Under the pieces are notes generated by a model, which ran no database searches, had not been told where the DNA came from, and saw nothing but the letters and a program-made list of their open reading frames with translations. The position numbers and the translations under genes are program-made. Shown here one piece after another: positions 1 through 15,000 of a DNA stretch of 64,000 nt. The first letter of the stretch is position 1, and every line of letters starts with the position of its first letter. This DNA is from Undaria pinnatifida (Eukaryota; Sar; Phaeophyceae; Laminariales; Alariaceae): positions 2,076,651 through 2,140,650 of the forward strand of contig JABAKD010000008.1 of assembly GCA_012845835.1 (NCBI GenBank). The letters are read 5' to 3'.

Positions 1-3000
1 TTCAGAGAATGTTCCGGCCAGAAAGCGGTATACCCCCTTCGCAGTAGGCGTCACTTACCATCTCCGCAGACGAAACTTCGTGTGCGGCTACATCTACTGT
101 AGATGAGCTTGACGCAAGTAACCAATAGACCCGTAAAACCCTTCTCGCTGACGCCACGCACCTCTTCCGCTTGATCCCTTAGTTGCGCCAGCTTGCCCTC
201 CAAGGACTCCTGTCGCCCGCCAAGCGCGGCTCGTATCGCCTGAGAGGCGGACAGGCTATCCTTCGACTCCGCCAGCGCTTCCTGTGCGGCCGTGTGGGCC
301 ATCAAGGCGGCAAGAGCAATGTTAGAAGGAGGAGGATGTTAACGAGGTTTCATACCTAGGAGGCTTGTCATTTGGGGGGGGGGGGGGGGGGGGGGGTTCC
401 TGTGTTGCCGCGTGTGTGACACCTTTCGACCGGACACTTGTGTTGCTATGCTCACAAAAAAAAGTATAACCCAGAACACTAACTATTATTGAAACCGGGG
501 TTTCGTAAAAAACAGCCCCTCACAACGCCTTTGGGTATTCAACACTCTGCAATCATTCTCGACGACATCCTCCCTCCTTCTAACTTAAAACCGATTAAAC
601 CAGACAGACAACCGGCGCCTCCGCCGACACGCCTCCACACTCCATAAAACTCAAGACAATCACAATACATAAGACGAATGGGGGGGAGAGTGAACCGTTT
701 CAGACCTGCACCTTCGTTTTTCGGGGATAAATGACTCAGAATCAGCGTGGATAATTGCTGCAGTTCTTGAATGGTTACCCAGAGTAGGACTGCAAAGCGC
801 TTTTTGGTTACAAACTACTTGGAGTGTGAAGAACTGTTTGCGGTCGTGAAGGGTCACCCTTTTACTTTCATTTTTTAATTATAGTACACCGAACAAAAAG
901 GCGACGAGTGCGATCCAAATAATCAATCAATCAAGCAAGCGCCTAGGAAAAGCTTGAGGAAATCCGAGTATATATCGTCATGCTTCACGCTTTGCCTCAA
1001 AGCTTCCTGCGTTTGCAGTTCGCCAGGTACCGTCCCGCGCTGCATCCACTTGATATTGCCACTGACGCGATCAAGGTTAATCCCAAAGAGATTAAATGGA
1101 CGTTCTGACGGTTTCGTATCCTGGTGAACCGCCTGTCCATGAACAAAAGCCCAAATATCCTGTTGAGTCGTTTTTCTTACACTACGAATATCGTGACAGA
1201 ATCAACCATACACTGCCACGCTGCTGCAATCAATGTCAATTCTTCAACCAAGAACATGAACCCAAACGCCTACATAATAACGCCTACATAATTGTTTCTC
1301 GCAACAAAATACACATTACCCTTGGTTTGGTTCCCGAACGCTTAACAACTTTCTCTTTTTTGCGTCAATTTTGCATGTGAAGTCCCAAAGGGTTCATTCA
1401 TACCTCAGCCTCCCGGGTCAAAAGCTTGGCAGCTTCCGCCTCCGCGGCCGCCGTGCCCGCTTTCCGTAACGCCTCACTTAGGCGTTCTTCCAAACCCGCC
1501 ACGGCGGACTCGGCCTCGGAAACCTCCGACTCGAAGCGGGCGGACTGGTGTCGGTTCGTGAGAGAAACAGAGCGGTGCCGTTGGCTTTTTGTCAGAAGCG
1601 GTGTCGTTTTGCATAAATAAAAATTTCAAAGACGTTTGCGAAGCAAAGATATATTTTTTGTTGCCATGGACTAACGCCGCGGTAGAGGCCCACCTCATGT
1701 TGTCTGGGGCGCCTCGCTTGAGCAGCCCCACACCACACCCGAAACTCCAATTCGACATAACAATTGTTAGCTCCGCTCATGAACTATATAGGTGCACACA
1801 TCGGACAGATCACCGATCCCCACTTGATGATCTAGATATTTCGGGGAAGGTCTGTATGGTGTAGCCCATGTTACCCGGTGGGAACCGTACGACCTAAATG
1901 ATCTGGCACATGCTTCCTGGGTTGGATCTGCACTCGATAGATACGGGTCCATCATAACATCTCATAACGGCAGATACGGGATGTACTGCAGATGACCTAG
2001 GTGATCTAGATCACGATCTGTCCGAGGTGTGTACAGGTGTAAGGAAAGGCTGTGTTGCCCCTTGTCGACATGCGACGCCCCAGGTATATCAAGCTAGCCC
2101 CATCCCGGAGGGGAACCATGTAGGTGTAAAACTACTAGATGAAGAAACACAAGTACTGGGCATTTTCCTCTCTTGAGGGGCCGAAAAAAAAACGTGCAGC
2201 CTCTATCGTACCGTAGCACGCCTTTGTGCTTGTTTCTGGAGGGTACCTTACCGCTTTGTCGACAACAGGGTTGACATACTCTTCAAATTTTATATACCCT
2301 AACCCTAACCCAATAAAACGCAACATCCATTGTATGCAGGGTGAAACCCCCTTCGTCTCGTGCACAGTGTGCGTCAACCATGTTGTCGAAAAATGGTAAG
2401 CTCAACCGTGTTTCTGTCTGGTGGCTTCATTTTAGAAAAAAAAAAAAGGCACACCGGCTGTGAGCTCCAAAATTTAGGGGTGTGTCCTACATTATTTTGT
2501 TTTTCACAATGGATGGAACTAACCCTAACCCTAACCCTGACCCACAGGAAATCTACCGAGATGACTGCCCCCGAATGACGTCACCGGCATGAAATGGTTG
2601 AAAAAAACACAACAATGCGTATCTCTGGAATTTAGTCTGAACCCACATTTGCAAGTTGCGTGCGGTAGATACTTCGATCGCGGGTGCGCTATGGGAGTGT
2701 GTATGACCTCCACCCAGGCTACGGTAGGGAAGGTCACTTTTGGGGGGCGTTTTTGGCAGGGACTCGGGGTCACTCGCGCAAGCGACCCCCTGTTTCCGTC
2801 GCGGTCTTCAGCTTTCGTGTTGTTTTTTTTAACTCTGCAAGACGAATCCGCAATGGAGTGGTAAGCTAAGATGCGCCAACAAGTTTGCCTAAAGGATTTT
2901 CGTCCGCGAGGTACAGAGTCACTGGTGCGAGTGACGCACGTCCAGCGGTGAAGATGGGGGCATGATACTACAAATACAATGATTTCTACAATACCGTAGC

Positions 3001-6000
3001 CATGCGCCCTCATGAAGGACACACACACTAGGTCCTTGGTGTCGACGAGCGAGCCAAGCGCGGGCCGAGTACACCAATGTAGTTTTCGTGGACTCGTGTA
3101 ATCACGCGAATTAAGTTAGTTTACGTGGCGGGGAGGGGGAGGGGAGGGGGGACGGGGGGAGGGGAGCCCTGCTTTGAGACGCCGGACCCGAGTTAGACCC
3201 TACGTGAGGAGGGTGGAGCGGGGGGGGGGGGTGGGGGTAAGACCCGTGAAAGCTTAACGTTGAATCGCACAGCGCACCTCGGCTCGCGCAGCGGCAATTG
3301 CCATGTCTCGCACCCCCAGCTCCCGTCCAAGCGACCGATTGTTCTCCTCGAGGGCGTTAGCGCGCTCGGCTTGCTGCTCCGCCAGCTTTTCAGCGGCGAG
3401 CACAGCTTCCTCCATGGCGGACAGTTGGTCCTCAAGACGCGCCTGGTACAACGTGGGTGCGCAACCACATTGATTACAAAACCAATGACGCGAATTAAAA
3501 ATTTCAAATTTACAAACGAAAAAAGAAAAACAAACAAAAACTCTGGCAAAACAAACTCTTGCGAGAAACGAAGGAAAACAAACGAAACAAAAAAACAAAA
3601 AATCTATACGCATCAAAGCCTGAATCTGAATCTGAATCTGAAGCTCTTTCTCAAGCTAAACCCAAAACTAAATCAAAACAAACACAAAAATAAAAACAAA
3701 AACAAAAAGGCGTCACCTTGAATTCCACCCTGTCTCGACTCCGCAGTCCCCGCTCGCCGCCGCTTACACCGTCCGCTAGCTCCTGTGACATAATAAGGTA
3801 AAAAGAGCGGAGGGGGCAGCGACACCAATGACAATGGTTGAAGGTGAGAGGTGTGACATCGCGGCCTTCGCTCGGCCCGTCTGGTTTGCGCTGCGGTCGG
3901 TGGCTTCATCGATGGTTACATTTGATTGAATACGTGCGTGCAGTTGCTTGATTACATTTTATGTGATTGATTATGTGAGCGATGATAATTACGTGATTGA
4001 TGATATGGTGCTTTGGTTGATGATTTGACTGATTTGACTGATGCTATGATTTGATTGCTTTTTATTTTTGAGGCTGATTTATGATGTGATTTGATGGATC
4101 TTTTGATCGATTTGACTGATGGTTGGACTGGTTGTTACGACCGGATTGCTGATATTATTTTACCGATCGGTTGCTTCGATTGATCTTATTTGTTTCACGG
4201 ATGCTTTTAGTGGATGGCTTGATTGCTAACCTGCTCAATGACAATTTGACAGGGTATATAATCCTTGATTTCAACAATAATTTGATTGATTATTTGATCG
4301 ATACTGCTGGCAGACAGGTAAACACACGAAAAGACAAATGCTACTTCATATGGTACCAAAACTGGCCTGCTGTTGCTGCTTTACCTCGATCCCTAAAGAG
4401 CTAACAAAAACTCGCCCCCCCCCCCCCCCTCCCCCTCTTTCCCCGGACGCGTGCTACGACAGAGGTAGCCCTTATCGCCAGAAAAAAAAACTGCATGACG
4501 GGGCTATTTTACCCAAACCGTCGGAAATTCAACTTGTTTTCAGCTTTTTTCGTTGTGTACTTGGGCCGTTAGACTTTGCACCGGTAATTACTTTCAGTTT
4601 ACTCAAAAGCGGTCTTGGGGCGAGACAAAGAGCTCCTTGAGTGATGGGCCGCGGGAAAAAAATGGTGCACCTCTACCGTAGGACGCGCGTCCCCGACCCT
4701 GAAAAAACGCCTGTTTACGTTTGTACCTGTGCACGCTCAGCTTCGAGGGCGGCGACGGAAGCTTCGGCTTGAACCTTGGCCAGCCGCCTTGCAAGGCTCG
4801 CGACCTTCCTCTCCGAAGCTTCCCGAAGCTGGTTGGCCCGGTCTAGCCGAGCCTTGAGCTCTCGAATCTCTTCGGCGGCTTCCTCGAGAATTTTCTCCTG
4901 GTGTTCTTGAGTTTCCTCCGTCTGGCGTCTGAGGGCAACCTGGGAATACGAATGGGGAAAATAACAAGGACAAGAACAGTGTCAGCAACGACAACAGCAT
5001 AAACAAGCTTATGACGGACAGTACCATTGAGAACAAAAGCGAGAACAAGAGCAAGACTAGTTACGGAGAACAGGATAAGAACAAGAGCAAGAAAAATATC
5101 AAGACCAAGAGCAAGAAAACCATTATGAACAAGCGCAAAATAAACAAGAACAAAAAAAAACAAATACAAGAACAACGTTAAGAACAATGACATGCCCAAG
5201 AAAAAAATAAGTACAGTAAACAATAAACAATGAACAAAAGACAAGAAACATGAAACAAGAAAACCAACACGGCCAGTAAACAAGAACAAGAACAATAGTA
5301 AGAACATCCGTTCTCCCTCCTTGCCAACCCCTACCTCCTCCCCCGCAGCGGCCAACCACTCTTCCGAACGCGGAAATCCTCCACCTCCCGCCTGCTGCGT
5401 CGCCCCCCCTGCAGCCGCTTTGTCGGTCCCCATTCCCTTCGCGGCCGGCCACAGCAGACCAGCAGCGCCAGCCGACGGCGTCCCCGCCTCCCCTGCCGCG
5501 TCAGAGCGAGCAGGCTGGGTACACGCCCCCGCCCCCGCCCCCGCCTTCACCAGCAGGGCGAGCTTCTCTTTAGCCTGTGCGCGCTCCCGCTCAGACTCGG
5601 CCAACTTCTCGCACGCCGAGGACAGCTCTTGCTCCACCTGCCTGAGGCGCTTTTCTGCCGGGGTTGCAGCGGTCGCCGCCGCCCCCGCCAGCTCCACACT
5701 TCCGAGGCGTTTTTCTGCCGGGGTTCCCGCGGTTGTAGCCCGCCCCGGCCAGACACGCACAGCCGCCGCTGCCTCCGCCACCGCGGCGGCCTGTTGCGCG
5801 AGCGCCAGCTCCCTCATCAACACCTCCAATCGCTCGTTAGCAGCCTCAAGCTCAAGTTCCAGCGTCCCCGCAGCGGGCACCGCCTTCGTCGGGGGAGGGG
5901 ACACGGCCATTCCTCCCCCTCCCCCTTCTTTCCCGCCCCGCGAGACAAGTGACCTCGTCCCCTTGCCCTGCTCACCAGATACACCCCCCTCCGCGCCTGC

Positions 6001-9000
6001 ACAATCCGTAGTCACTGTCGTCAGGCCGTCCTCTGCACGAGCAACCCCAGTCACACTCGAGGTAACGCCTCCCTCGGGAGATTCCGTTGCCACCCCTGAC
6101 CCCCACGAGGGGACGGGGCTGCTACTACCGCCATCGCTATCGCCCCCTGAACCATCCAGCCGAGACAAAGCGGGCCCAGTCGGAACCACCGCCTGATCCG
6201 CATGCGCCGCCGCCGCCACCGCCGCCTCCACACCCTCGGCCGCCCCCGCCCCCGCCTCCACAGCGACCACCGAAGCAGACAGTCTTTGGTTACCGGAGGC
6301 TAAGTCCGCCCGTGCCCGGTCGAGCTCCCCCCTAGTAACGATCAACTCTTCGCTCGCGCCCACCAGAGCCTCCCTAGTGTCCGCAAGGTCTTTTGTGACT
6401 ACGGCGAGGGCTTCGCGGGCTTCCGATAGTGCGCGCTTCATCTCGGCCAGCTCCTCGCGGGCTAGAGACAGCGCCGCCCTTGCTCCCGCTAGTTGGTTCT
6501 CTGTGGCCGCGTGGTCCCGACGGGAAGCCTCGAGGCGGGTTCCGATCTGTTCAAGTTCGCGGCACGCGTCTTCTAGGTCGTCTTGGGCGGCCGATAGGGC
6601 GCTCTCCGCGGCGGCCTTGCCCCGCTCCAATTCTCCGACGCAACCCTAAAAGGCGGGGGGGGGAGAGGGGGGTAAGGCGGGGGGGCGTGATAGGGGGTGG
6701 ACTCATTCCATGCATAGCTATCGTCTTACGGTCATTGACCTTCGCATCTCCACAATGGCGGGATGGAGCACGTCGGGTTTTTACCGACCAGGAAGACATC
6801 GCGTGCATCAAGCGCGAAGCGCCGTGAGGCGTTCGGCGAGTCGCATGAAGGGTGAGCGGCACCCCACTAGGAGCCACTTGTGAGGCGGACTTCCCTTGTG
6901 CGTACTTTCTTGCACATCGGATGACAGCTTTGAATGGATATGTTTGTGTTCTGGTGTGACCACTTGTAGAGAAAGGGGAGGGGGGGGTAACTACTGTAGT
7001 GCAAATTTTAACCCACCCAAATTTCAAGTATTTTCGGCCCTAAAAACGTGGGTGCATTTCTAAAAAGGGTACTTCCTGCAAACAGCGGCAAATTTTATAT
7101 TTTCAAGGCTAGCCGATCGACAGTACATCAATCGATCTCGGCCGTTCTCGCTCAGTCGCTTGGGCCATTTCTTCAACCAACAGACCATTCAATCGTCATC
7201 TCTGACCTCGACCGTTCGCACACTAGATCGGTCGTTCGTTCGTTGGCTCGCTCGCTCGATCATCGCGCTTCTCTTTCGCTGAACCAATCACTCGTTACAG
7301 TGTTTTGCCTGTTCGCTCATACAACAAGCACGAGGCGCCCCACGCCACTAACGCGTCACCTGCAGCCGCTCCTTCTCGAGGGTGGTCTCTTCGTGTTCTT
7401 GCCGTGCCTTGAGCGTCAGCTCGTCCATGCGCTCCATGGCGGCCGCATCGAGTTCCAGCTGGTGCATTGTCGGCAACACACAGAGACACGGCGGCATCAG
7501 GAGGGGAGGGAGGAGGGGGGGTCAGGCCAAGGCGTGTCAATAGGCCTAACCCTGTTGGGGGCCCAGAGTGCCGTCACAAGCAACGGAACTTCGAACCCAT
7601 AAACGTGAGCTCTTCCTGAACCCCCTCGTGGTCACCACGGCCACTGAAACCAGGGCCACCGTAAAAAAAAACTATTTGCATCCCCCCGCTCCTCCCTCGC
7701 TCCTCACCTCCAACCCAACCCCACCCTCATCCCTATCCCCACGCCCACCCTATCCCCAACCCCCATCCCCACCCCAACCTCCATCCCCCCCCCAATGCGA
7801 AACCTCAACCCCTACCTCCCCACTCGTTTTTCCTTTCTCCCGGCAACCGCGACATACCTGTTCGTCCATAGCTGCTCGTATTTTCGCGTAGCGAGACTCT
7901 GCCTCTTCCCTCAAAGACCGCTCTCTTACAAACGCCTCCCTTCCTTTTGCAACTCCGTCGGAAAAAGACGTCGTCGGGGATGCTGACTGCGGTTGCCGCC
8001 GCGACAGCTGCTCCTGCTGTAGCTGAGGAGGAAGAGGAGGAGGAGGAGGTTCGTATTAAGCCAGAGGGGGTTGTTTGAAGGGGGGGGCGGGGGGCGGGGG
8101 CGAGTAAGTACCAGAGTATCGAAATAACCACGGCAAAAACCACAACAAAAACATCAACACCCGCAACAATAATAGCAACATTAGCAGCAACAAAACCCGC
8201 AACAACAGTAGCAACAAGACCCTTAACAAGATAAACAAAAACAAAAACAACAACAACAACATCAACAACAACAAAGACGACCACAACAACAAACAACAAC
8301 ACTCATCTGTGCACGAGTTACACTACAGCCCCCCCCTCCACCTCCCCCCACCGGTCGAGCGAACGCACCATCCGGAGAGAAAAACGCTTCACTTGATCAA
8401 AACCTTAACCTTAATCAAAACAGCATCTGACGGCAAACCCAGAGAAGCTATTCCGTCTCCCGACGGGCACCTTCTAGCCTCTGCCGCAAAAGTAAACCGC
8501 CCCCTCCGCCTAAGTCCCCCCCCAACCCCCGGACAAGACATGCTCACCACAGAAAAAAACGCCTCGCTTAATCAAAACCTCACCTGGTGGTAATCCCTGA
8601 GAACATCTTCTGTCTCCCGACGGGCGTCTTCCAGCCTCTGCCGCAGAAGCTCACGCTCCGCCCCCGCCTCCCGCAGCAGCCGACGCGCCGCCACCAACTC
8701 CCTGTCTGCTTCGCGAAGACGCGAGCCGACGCCCTGCAAAGGCGGAAATTTGAAGGTGGTATGTTAGGGCGTATAAACCAAGGGAGGGAGGTATGGTAGT
8801 TCGTATCGCGGACAAGACTTAGGGGTTGCAGAACGCGTCACCCCACATCCTCCCCCACCCACCCACCCACCCACCCACACATTCACCCCCGCGCCCCGTT
8901 CCTACCCCTCAAGGATGACGAAAACAAGTCTGCCGCATACTGCATACCGCCAAATGATACTTACCTGATACTTATGCCGGTAGGTACAAAAAAGCGGCGA

Positions 9001-12000
9001 TGGTTCTCGTATACGATATATGATATCCAGTAATCCCCTGACCGCCTCGGGATTCTTTCGATCACTCGCTGTCCTCAAAGTGCCTTCTTAACCGACTGTT
9101 CTTACGCTTCTTATCCACTTGTATCGCCTCAATACGGCAATTTTTTCAAAAACAGCTTGTATTTCTGCGTTTCCAAAAAATATCCGTATTTTTCAAGACT
9201 TTTCACAGGTCGGGTCGGGTCGGGTCAGGGTGACCCGGCCCGACGTATCATACTTGAAAACCTCATGACCCAACCCGCGGGCCGGGTCATGGCCCGTCAA
9301 AAGCCCTAGTATTTCGTTACTGGACAGACTGGTACCTGGTGTGTGGTACTGGCCTCTTAGAGCTTTCAGAGGGGAAAAAAAGGGCGGCTGAAGCCGGGAA
9401 CACTCCAAACGACGGACGGCCCCGACAGAGACGCACCCCCCGGTACAGATATTTTCAGTTGGATACCCGACTTCGGGGCGTCCGATAAGATAAAACAACT
9501 AGTAAGATTCGGGTATCTACGCGGCAGGCCGCGGGATTACCTGGCCTCCCAGTGAGTTTCCCTTTCGGGTCACAGATAATAATAATGCATGGCACTTCGA
9601 AAGAGATACAACAAAACGGAGTTACGAGCGGTCAAACCGGATTGATACACCTTTTGATGCCTATGCTAAAAGCAAAGAATACCCAATCTGAGATGAGAAC
9701 TGTACGTAGATAAGAGCGGTAACACTAGCCTGTTCCGAAAGCCTCTTAGATCGGATATCCCACTGTGCTCGTATCGTGCAGCTGTGCGTCAAACACATTG
9801 CTGCAAATACTTACTCAAAACGTTTTAAAGCCAATGCATCACCCCTCCACCAGCCCATTCCATCCCATCCCACAGGGCAATAGCGCGAAGCGCACCTCTC
9901 TCTCCCCATCGCGGTCCCTCAGCTCTGCAAACGCCTCCTCCACCTTCAACTCCGCCCTCTCTCGCGCCGATTCCGCCACTTTAACCGCCGCCCCGAGCAC
10001 CTCCTCTCTTCTCCCCGAGGCTTCCATATCTCTAGCCCAAGCCGCCTCCGCCTGCTCCCACTGGCGCGACCCCTCCAACAGCCGCGCTTCGGCATCGCTG
10101 AGAGCGAAACCAGCTTTGTCCAAGCGGTGGGAAAGCTCTTTTTCCCTACTCTTCGCAGCCTTGGCATTTGCCTCAGCCGCCGCTCGGAATTCCGCCTCGA
10201 CCTCCACCCGGGCAGCCTGCGCGAGCCGCCAGGAATGAAACACAAGTTTCAGGGCGGGGGGGGGGGGGGCGGAAGGAGATAGAGAAAGGAGGGGGGGAGG
10301 GGGGATGGAGGGAGGAGGGAGGAGGGAGGGCAAAGGGGGGGGGATGATGACCAACCACAAGTACCAGGAGGCCAAAGAGATAGGGGTGGGGGGCGTACTC
10401 ATTTCATGCATAGCCGTAGTCGTATGATCATAGACCCTCGCACCCCTACAACGCCGAGACGGACATGTAGGGTTTTCACCGACCAGGAAGGCATCGCCTG
10501 CACGAAGCCCAAAGCGCCGTGAGGTATTCGGCGAGGAGGGGGGATATGATGACTAAACGCAAGTTTCAGAGGGCCAAGGAGATAGAGGGGGGCGAGGGTG
10601 ACAAAACACAACTTTCAGGGGGGAAACAGAGAAACGGGGGCACGGGGGCGGGTGTCTTCACAGGAAAGCTCTCTGTCTACCCAGCGACATCAGTGCAGCC
10701 AGTGTCCGCCGTGATGCTTCATTCGAGATTGATACAATTCTAGATGTCACAGGATGTTGGTGATGAACACTGGCGGAATGCGCGAAACAGTTCACTTCCC
10801 AAATGCCGGCAACAAGCCAAAGGACAACCAAGCGCACGCAGGTGCGCACTAGCCTAGGCATGGTGAGCCCCCACAGCGCATTCTCCAGCGTTTTGCAGTC
10901 CCTGAGGGAAACCACGTGATACGTTCACACCCACCCGGGGCAATTATTCTCTGCGGCGTGCGATGCGAGGCAAAACACAAACACAAGAAAGCAAAAAGAA
11001 AAGCAGAAGTCCTTGTTCCAACTCCTAGAACTATCCTACTGTACGAACAATCAAGCTGCAACTGTTTTTCTAAACAACGGGAGTGCAGGACTAAAAGACG
11101 GCAAGCACAAACGCAGGGAGAATAAGAACAACGCTGGGAAGCGCGCGGCGCACGATACGAGGCAAAACACGTACACAAAAAACTAAAAAGCGTCATAAAA
11201 CACATAAAGAAACAAGGCAGGAAAAAGCTTGGACAGAACGCGCGCGGGTCGCACCTGAACCCGGTCCTCGGTCGACGACAGCAATGCCTGCTTCTCCTTC
11301 TCCTTTGCCTCCGCCTCCACTTCCGCCGCCGCCACTGCCGCTGCCGCCGCCTTCCCGGAAGCCTCCACCACCTCCTTAAGCTCGCCCGTCAGCTGCGCAA
11401 CCCTTCCTGAAGCGGTAGCACCGGCCTCTCGCTCCGCGCTTAGCTCCGCGCGTAGCTCCCCCTCCAGGACCCTGGACGACTCCACCAAGGCCCGCACCTC
11501 GGCCCGCGCTTCATCCCGCTCCCGCTCAATCTCAGCGGTTGTCGCTTTCGCCGCCGCCGCGGCTCGACCCAACGTCTCCGAGAGCGCGGTGGCGTGCGCC
11601 TCGGCCTGGCGCGATGCCTCCAATTCCTCAGACGTTCGCTGCAGTTCCTTCCCGGCGGCGACTCTTAGGGTCGCGGCTTGCGACTCTGAGTCGGTCCGTT
11701 CTGCCACGAGGGCGGCCGCGAGCTCCGACCCGCGTCGGACAGACTCCGCCAGCTCCGCCTTGAGCTCGTCTGCGAGAACCGCCACCTTCTGCGCGTCGCT
11801 CGTCGCCGCTTTGCGTGCTTCGCGACGCGCCTCCTCCGCCTCTTCACGGAGGGTTTCCAAAAGGCGTTCGGTTCTTTCTTTTCCCAGGGTCTCCGCGCGG
11901 CTTGCCTCGTCGCGTCCCCGCTCCTCGGCTTCCCTGGCCGCGCGCGTGAGCTCCTCCTCTTTGGCCCTGGCCGCCTCGACCACCGCCGCGAGCCGCCCAA

Positions 12001-15000
12001 CCTCCTCTTGGCGGCTTGCTTCAGCAAGGGACAGCCGCGACAGGAGGCGGGCGGACTCTGCCAGGGCCGCGGCTAACTCCGACGCGAGCCCGTCCGCGCG
12101 GTTCGTGGACAGATCAAGGGCTTCCTGAGCGGACGACAGCTGAGTCGTCAGCCCGGCGAGCGCAGATTTGGCCTTGCCCCGCGCCTCCCGAGCCATCCTC
12201 TTCGCGTCAGAGAGAGCGGCCTGCAGCGCTTGCGTGTGCGCAACGGCCTCCTCCTGCGCGTGACTCATTGCCTGGCGCGCCGACACCGTTACCGCTGCGG
12301 CCACCGTCTCACCGTGCTCTAGAGTTTCCGTGAGCCCAGCCACCGGAGGCGGAGGTATCGCAGCCGCACGGCGAGCCTCTAAGACGGCCTCGCCCCGAGC
12401 AAGCCCATTTTTTTTCGCCCCGACCAGGAGCGGGTTAATCCGGGCGGCTCCCGCAATCGCAGGGTCCTCAACCGCAGTTACCCCCCCCGGCGCGGCTCCT
12501 CCCGCGTCTGCGGACACCCTCGCGGCCTCCTTGAGGGTTGCATCACCTTGGGCCCCTGTCCCTTCCAGAACTTCGCCAAGGGCTATCATCTCCCAAACGG
12601 TAGCCTCGGCCAGTCTCGACGCTTCAGCGAGCCGACCGTTCACCTTCCCCGCGGCCCGCGCCGCCTCCGCAAGCGCTTCCCCGCCGGCGGCAACCACCGC
12701 CTCCAACTCCTCCTGATGCGCGTCGGTGAACCTGGCCGACTGCGCCCGGAACTCGGTCTTCAAGGTTTCCACCGTCAGGCGGAGGCGTTCTTCGTTAGCC
12801 CGCCTTGCCGATTTTTCCTCTGCTAGGTTCGCGTCCGCCTCGTCGAGGGCAACTCGGAGGCGGTGCACTCCCGCCGCCGCCGCCTCGCGCGCCGAAGCCT
12901 CGGCCTCCCTAGCAGCCGCCTCGACGCGCTCGAATGCCTCCGCATGCGCGGCTCCCTGCGCGGCCGCGCTAGAGCGGTGCGCGGAGAGGGTAGCCTTGAC
13001 GTGCGCGAGCTCGTCCTTGAGATCATCCAGCTCGAGCTTGAGCCGGTTTACCTCTGACACCGCCGCACGCTCGGCTCCCTCGGCCGCCCGCACCGCTCCA
13101 AGGGCGGTGGACAATTCCTCGCTCGCCTTCCCTCCTCGGGCTTGAGCCTCCCGCAGGTCCTCCTGGAGCCGCGCCGCGTCTTGCGCAGCGGTAGCTACCG
13201 CCGCCGCCTCCGCGCTGGCCCGAGCGGAAGCTTCGGCGCCCGCCTCCGCCGCTAACTCCTTCGCGTCTCGCTCGGCCCTAAGCTCAGCCAGCAGGCGCGC
13301 CGTTTCTGCGCGGTCCAACTCTCGCGCCGCCTCGTGCCGCGCCTCCGCCGCCACCCTCTTCTCGTTGGCCTCTGCAAGAGTTTCCACACGGCGTTCCAGG
13401 TCCCTTTCCGCCGCGTCCAGGAGGGTGCGCAGGCCCTCCTCCGTAGCTTTGGCGGTCCTCTTCGCCTCGGCTAAGCGTGTCTCGGCCTCCACCACGGCGT
13501 GTTTCAGGCGGCTTGCTTCCGCTTCTGCCTTCTCGCGCGCCGTGGCTTCCACCCGGGCGGCCGTCTGTGCGGTGCTAGCCGCGGCGCTAGCGGCGGCCGC
13601 GCTTGCAGATTGCGCGGAAACAGCAGCCTTGGCTTCCGCCAGGTCATGCCTAACTGCGGCCAGCTCGGTCTCGCGCGCGGCGGTTACAGTCGCCGCCTGC
13701 ACCGCGTTGGCGCGCTCCATCTCCCCCGCCGCCCGTACCCCGTCCTGCAACTCCGCTAACCGGTGTTCCGCCGTCCGAGCCGTTGCCGTGGCCACTTCCA
13801 ACATCTCCCGAAGTCTTTCCGACTCTGACGTTCTTGCAGCCTCAATCCCCCGCGCGCGGTCTGCAGCGGCTGCATTCGCGCTCGCATCCGCTTCTTCCAA
13901 ACGGGCGTTCAGCTCCGCCTCCACCCGTGCGTGCTCCACCCGAGCCGCCCTCAGCGAAGCCTCCGCTTCCCCCGCTCTTCTCGTTTCCACATCCAACGCC
14001 GCAGCCGCTGCAGTCGACGCCGCCACCGCAGCCGCCGCTGAAGCGACCCCCTGAGCTTCGAGCTCAGCGTAGGTGCTAGCAAGAGTTTTCTCGGCGGCCT
14101 CTGCGCGCTCCGTCACCTCTTTCACCTGGCGCTGCAGGGCGGACAACGACGCGCCGGCGCGCTGAGACCCGGCCTCCGCCCACGCGCGGACGGCGGCGAG
14201 GTCCGTTTCAGTCGCCTCGCCTTTAACCCTCGCCGCGCTCAGCTTCGCCGCGGCGTCACCCGCCTCCGCCCGGGCCGCCTTCGCTTGCCCCTCGGCCATG
14301 TCGGCTCGACGCGCCGCGTCACTGGCCTGTTGCCGAGCGACGGTAATGTCCTCCGCGGCCGCCGCTCTCGCGGCGGCAACCGCAGCGGTCGCCTCGGCGT
14401 CGGCCGTCGCGGCTCGTTGCAACGCCTCTGCTCGCGCGTCCCGCGCTTCCGCCAGGGCTGTCGTCGCTTTCGCCAGCTTCTCGGAAGCCGCGCTTTGATC
14501 GGCCGCGATCTGCGCTTCTCTCTCTCCTACGGCCGCTGCGCTTGCCGCTTCTTCTCGCGCCAGCCGGCCTTCGAGGCGCGACACATCGGATTTCAGACGG
14601 TCCAGCTCAGCCTCCGCCTCCTCAGCCCGTACCTCCGCGGCACTCGCCCTGACCTCGGCCTCGCGAGTGCGAGACGCCGCTCCATCCGCCGAAGATTCCG
14701 CCCCCTGCAAAGCCTTATGCAGTTTCCTCTCCAAGGCAGACACGCGGGCACGTAGCTCCGCCGCTTCCGCGTGGCTCTTGGCGACGTCTGCCGCCGACTC
14801 CGCCGCCCGTTCGCTCGCGCACACCGACTTAGCCCTCGCCGTCGCCAGCTCCTCGTGCGCCACCTCCAAGCGCTGCTCGAGGTCTCGCTCCACCTGCTTT
14901 CCCACCTCTCCGCCCTCGGCCTGCTCGAGTCTCGCATTTGCTTCCGCCGCGGCGGCGAATCCCTTAGCGGCTTGCGAGCGCGCCTGCTTCCCCCGCAGCG

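Noticed and set aside
5321-6196. 291-codon plus-strand frame
   Set aside because: Ala/Pro/Ser-rich shadow of exon 17 on the opposite strand.
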